From Gammaproteobacteria bacterium (GTDB lineage Bacteria; Pseudomonadota; Gammaproteobacteria; Pseudomonadales; Pseudohongiellaceae), in assembly GCA_021773355.1 (NCBI GenBank), contig JAJFKE010000049.1:1-64000 (forward strand): a stretch of DNA of 64,000 bases, given 5' to 3'. The notes beneath the pieces were generated by a model, which worked only from the letters and a program-made list of their open reading frames with translations, did not search any database and was not told the DNA's origin. Position 1 is the first letter of the stretch, and each line of letters begins with the position of its first letter. This document shows positions 61,788 to 64,000 of this stretch, one piece after another. Position numbers and translations under genes: made by a program.

Positions 61788-63398
61788 TTAGACCAGCTTA
61801 CTTTCCCGCCCCTCCCAGAAGGGTTTGCGCAATTCTGTCTTTAAGATCTTATTGATAGGCGACAAGGGCATAGGTTCTTCTCGTATGGTAATGCTGATCG
61901 GGCATTTGTAACTGGCAATGTCTTGCTTGCAGAAGGCAATTAGTTCGGCCTCGCTCACCTGCATGTTTTCATTTAGAACTACCACGGCGTGAACCGCCTC
62001 TCCCCAGGTGTCATGGGGAATGCCAATGACGGCACACTGGTTTATCGCTTCATGATTGGACAAGATGTTTTCTACTTCGATGGGATAAATATTCTCCCCA
62101 CCACTGACGATCATATCCTTCACTCTGCCTTCGAGAAACAGAAAGCCTTCGTCATCCAGATAGCCAGCATCACCGGTGTGATACCAACCACCGCGTAAGG
62201 CCTCGGTAGTCTGTTCGGGCAATTGCCAATAGCCTTTCATAATGTTTTCACCTCTTGCGATTATTTCGCCAGTTTCCCCCGCGGCCAATTCATTATCGTT
62301 TTCATCGACAATTTTTAATTCCACGTGGCTGACAGCTTTGCCCACCGATCCTAGTTTGCTGTTAACACCGTCCAGCACATGGTACTGGGAATCCAGGCTG
62401 GTAAGGATAGGCGAGGCTTCTGTCATGCCGTAGGTCTGAAAAATTTCTACACCGGGAAAAGCCTGAATAACCCGGGACAGGAGTGCAACAGACATAGGCG
62501 CTGCACCGTAGGCAACCATATTCAACGAAGACAGATCGAAGCTTGAGAAAGACGCATCGTCCAACATCATTTGAAACATGGTGGGTACCAGAGTTGCCGA
62601 GTTGATCTGATAATTTTGAATAGTTTCAAACACCGCTGTTACGTCGAACTTTGGCAGGATTACCGAATGCCCGCCTAACACAGTACAGGTAAAAACCCTG
62701 GCTCCGGCGGCAAGATGAAATAGCGGTCCTACCACAATGAAGTTCCAGCCTTCCTGCATTCGATACAGGGGAATAGAACAGTCGGTGTTAATCTGAAAAT
62801 TTCTATTACTAAGCATGACACCTTTCGAGCGTCCAGTGGTGCCGCCGGTGTAGAAGATCAGAACAGTGTCATCATCTTCACTGGGACTCATGTCACAGTA
62901 AGACTCTTCCGCTATACACTCAGCAAGCACTTGCTCATAAGAAATCATAGTATCGGGAACTGCATCTCGCCCCGCATAAACAACAGTAGTAACACTTGGG
63001 CAAGTCTGCCGAATCTGCAACGCTTGTTGCACGAAGTGAGGATCGATAATCAAAACTTTCGCTGCACAATCTTCTACGCACTCGATCATTTCTCTGAGGG
63101 ACAATCGATAATTAACCGGCACCAAGATTGCCCCGATAAGTGCCGGCGAATAATAGGATTCGAAACAGATATTGGAATTAAAACCCAGATAGGCGACCCT
63201 ATCGTCCTCCTTCACGCCCTCGGTTTTCAGCAGCGTGGCGGCTGCACGACAACGATCGAAAGTCTCAGTCCAAGTTTGCGTTCGTCCTTCGAAGCTAACG
63301 GCTGGATTGTTGGGCCATTTTTCCGCCGCGGTTTCTAACATTGCTGATATGGAGGCGATCTTGTTGCTTTCGGTTGCTGTCATTCTACTATTAACCAT
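61788..63398 (-). CDS. acyl-CoA synthetase (AMP-dependent ligase)
   Basis: The 536-residue protein is of the ANL family. The P-loop-like motif is FYTGGTTGRSKGVMLS, then FQTYGMTEASP (adenine site), YHTGDAGYLDDEGFLFLEGR (ribose-binding Asp) and the hinge region VKDMIVSGGENIYP. The catalytic Lys is in SPINKILKTEL. It activates a carboxylic acid as an acyl-adenylate and then as a CoA thioester. The chain-length preference is unknown. It is 28 bases downstream of a CoA-transferase gene on the same strand, so the two probably act on CoA thioesters together. Confidence 0.93.
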   Translation of the reverse strand: MVNSRMTATESNKIASISAMLETAAEKWPNNPAVSFEGRTQTWTETFDRCRAAATLLKTEGVKEDDRVAYLGFNSNICFESYYSPALIGAILVPVNYRLSLREMIECVEDCAAKVLIIDPHFVQQALQIRQTCPSVTTVVYAGRDAVPDTMISYEQVLAECIAEESYCDMSPSEDDDTVLIFYTGGTTGRSKGVMLSNRNFQINTDCSIPLYRMQEGWNFIVVGPLFHLAAGARVFTCTVLGGHSVILPKFDVTAVFETIQNYQINSATLVPTMFQMMLDDASFSSFDLSSLNMVAYGAAPMSVALLSRVIQAFPGVEIFQTYGMTEASPILTSLDSQYHVLDGVNSKLGSVGKAVSHVELKIVDENDNELAAGETGEIIARGENIMKGYWQLPEQTTEALRGGWYHTGDAGYLDDEGFLFLEGRVKDMIVSGGENIYPIEVENILSNHEAINQCAVIGIPHDTWGEAVHAVVVLNENMQVSEAELIAFCKQDIASYKCPISITIREEPMPLSPINKILKTELRKPFWEGRESKLV

Positions 63399-63426
63399 CG
63401 CTGCCCTGGTTGCACCATTGATGTCG

Positions 63427-64000
63427 CTAGGCCGAAGGGCCTGCGACTACCGCCTGATCATGAAGTCTGCCAATTTCGGACTCGCTCAAACCAAGAATGT
63501 CCGTCAATATTTCGTCGGTGTGTTGGCCGAGTAAGGGCGCTCGAGTTACGGGACAATGCTCCAATGCATCGAAGTTTAGAGGATTTGACGGCATCAAGTA
63601 TTCGCCGATTCCGGGTTGTTCTATCTTCTCGAACAGAGGATTGTCTTCGCTGCAATCTCGGTCGGTCTCCACCAATTGTTGTATCGTTTGATAAGGACCC
63701 CAGCAAACCGACGCATTATCCAAAGCCTGATGCACAGCAACCGTGTCATGTTGCAGAAACCAGGGTTCCAGCAAATTTTTTAATTGATCTCTCGCCTGAA
63801 AACGATCACCCTCCTTATCGAAATTCAGACCCAGGCTGGCCGCCAGCTGTTGCACCTGGGACTCGGTCTCGGTCACTTTCACAATAGCCTTCCATTGATT
63901 GGGACTCACTCCCACTATCATCACTCGCCCGGCATCTTTGCACAGAAAGTCATGGCCGAAACTGCCAAAAATATGATTGCCCACGGCCTGCCTTGATTCT
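63427..64000 (-). CDS. CaiB/BaiF (family III) CoA-transferase, 3' part only
   Basis: The frame runs past the right edge of the window, so the N-terminal half is not seen. The visible part ESRQAVGNHIFGSFGHDFLCKD, then GRVMIVGVSPNQWKAIVKV, and the late LNFDALEHCPVTRAPLLGQHTDEIL are typical of the C-terminal region of family III CoA-transferases / 2-methylfumaryl-CoA isomerase-like proteins. It would move CoA between acids. It sits 28 bases upstream of an acyl-CoA ligase gene on the same strand. Confidence 0.88.
   Translation of the reverse strand, partial: ESRQAVGNHIFGSFGHDFLCKDAGRVMIVGVSPNQWKAIVKVTETESQVQQLAASLGLNFDKEGDRFQARDQLKNLLEPWFLQHDTVAVHQALDNASVCWGPYQTIQQLVETDRDCSEDNPLFEKIEQPGIGEYLMPSNPLNFDALEHCPVTRAPLLGQHTDEILTDILGLSESEIGRLHDQAVVAGPSA

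Overview
The window looks like chromosomal DNA of a heterotrophic, probably marine, gammaproteobacterium. The evidence is the set of gammaproteobacterial housekeeping proteins (RdgC, YaeQ, YehS/DUF1456, a TIGR02647-type small protein), base composition close to balanced, and many exported hydrolases and oxidoreductases. No rRNA, tRNA, CRISPR array or intact insertion sequence was seen. The taxonomic placement is inference.

Layout. 0.3-12 kb is almost all minus strand: a lipoprotein, an XRE regulator with a membrane partner, a small exported protein behind two palindromic operators, a P1/DmpA peptidase, a class III aminotransferase, a MAPEG protein, a nitronate-monooxygenase-like flavoprotein, a degenerate metallo-beta-lactamase protein, and three exported beta-propeller proteins (SMP-30-like and two PQQ-type dehydrogenases). 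12-27 kb is mixed: an S46 dipeptidyl-peptidase, a polysaccharide deacetylase lipoprotein, an OprP-type porin, an NHL-propeller lyase, an MBL hydrolase, a GST, a CaCA antiporter, a class V aminotransferase-like protein, an aldehyde dehydrogenase and an alpha/beta hydrolase. 27-39 kb holds a large exported protein with a broken metalloprotease domain, the DUF1456/S4/YaeQ set, an M28 peptidase, a class I amidotransferase plus macro-domain pair, two GSTs, rdgC, and YHS/DoxX-like genes. 39-49 kb carries an OPT transporter, an MBL hydrolase, a DUF885 protein, a peptidyl-prolyl isomerase lipoprotein, a PD40 propeller and a DUF1080 protein. 49-58 kb is a minus-strand block for sugar or glycoside use: GMC oxidoreductase, gluconate-2-dehydrogenase subunit 3-like protein, TIM-barrel isomerase, sugar ABC permease and ATPase, and two sulfatases. 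58-64 kb holds a TPR protein, a two-gene plus-strand operon, an acyl-CoA ligase and the 3' part of a CoA-transferase.

Two things stand out. First, the DsbA/FrnE-family gene at 60480-61118 has an in-frame TGA exactly where the first cysteine of the CPWC redox motif should be, followed by a small stem-loop. It reads as a selenoprotein (UPWC). It overlaps by one base a gene whose product has the Ser-Tyr-Arg spacing and halide-pocket pattern of halohydrin dehalogenases. Second, an unrecognised compound hairpin element of about 180-190 bp occurs twice (33423-33611 and 38917-39095). Each copy has two stem-loops with unrelated stems but a conserved, inward-facing core in the loops. The second copy sits inside a broken short-chain dehydrogenase gene, which suggests that the element is or was mobile.

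The 48-56 kb block can be read as one exported pathway. The GMC enzyme has no signal peptide while its small partner has a Tat signal, so they may be exported together and oxidise glycosides. The DUF1080 protein and the Tat-exported TIM-barrel protein would then act on the products.
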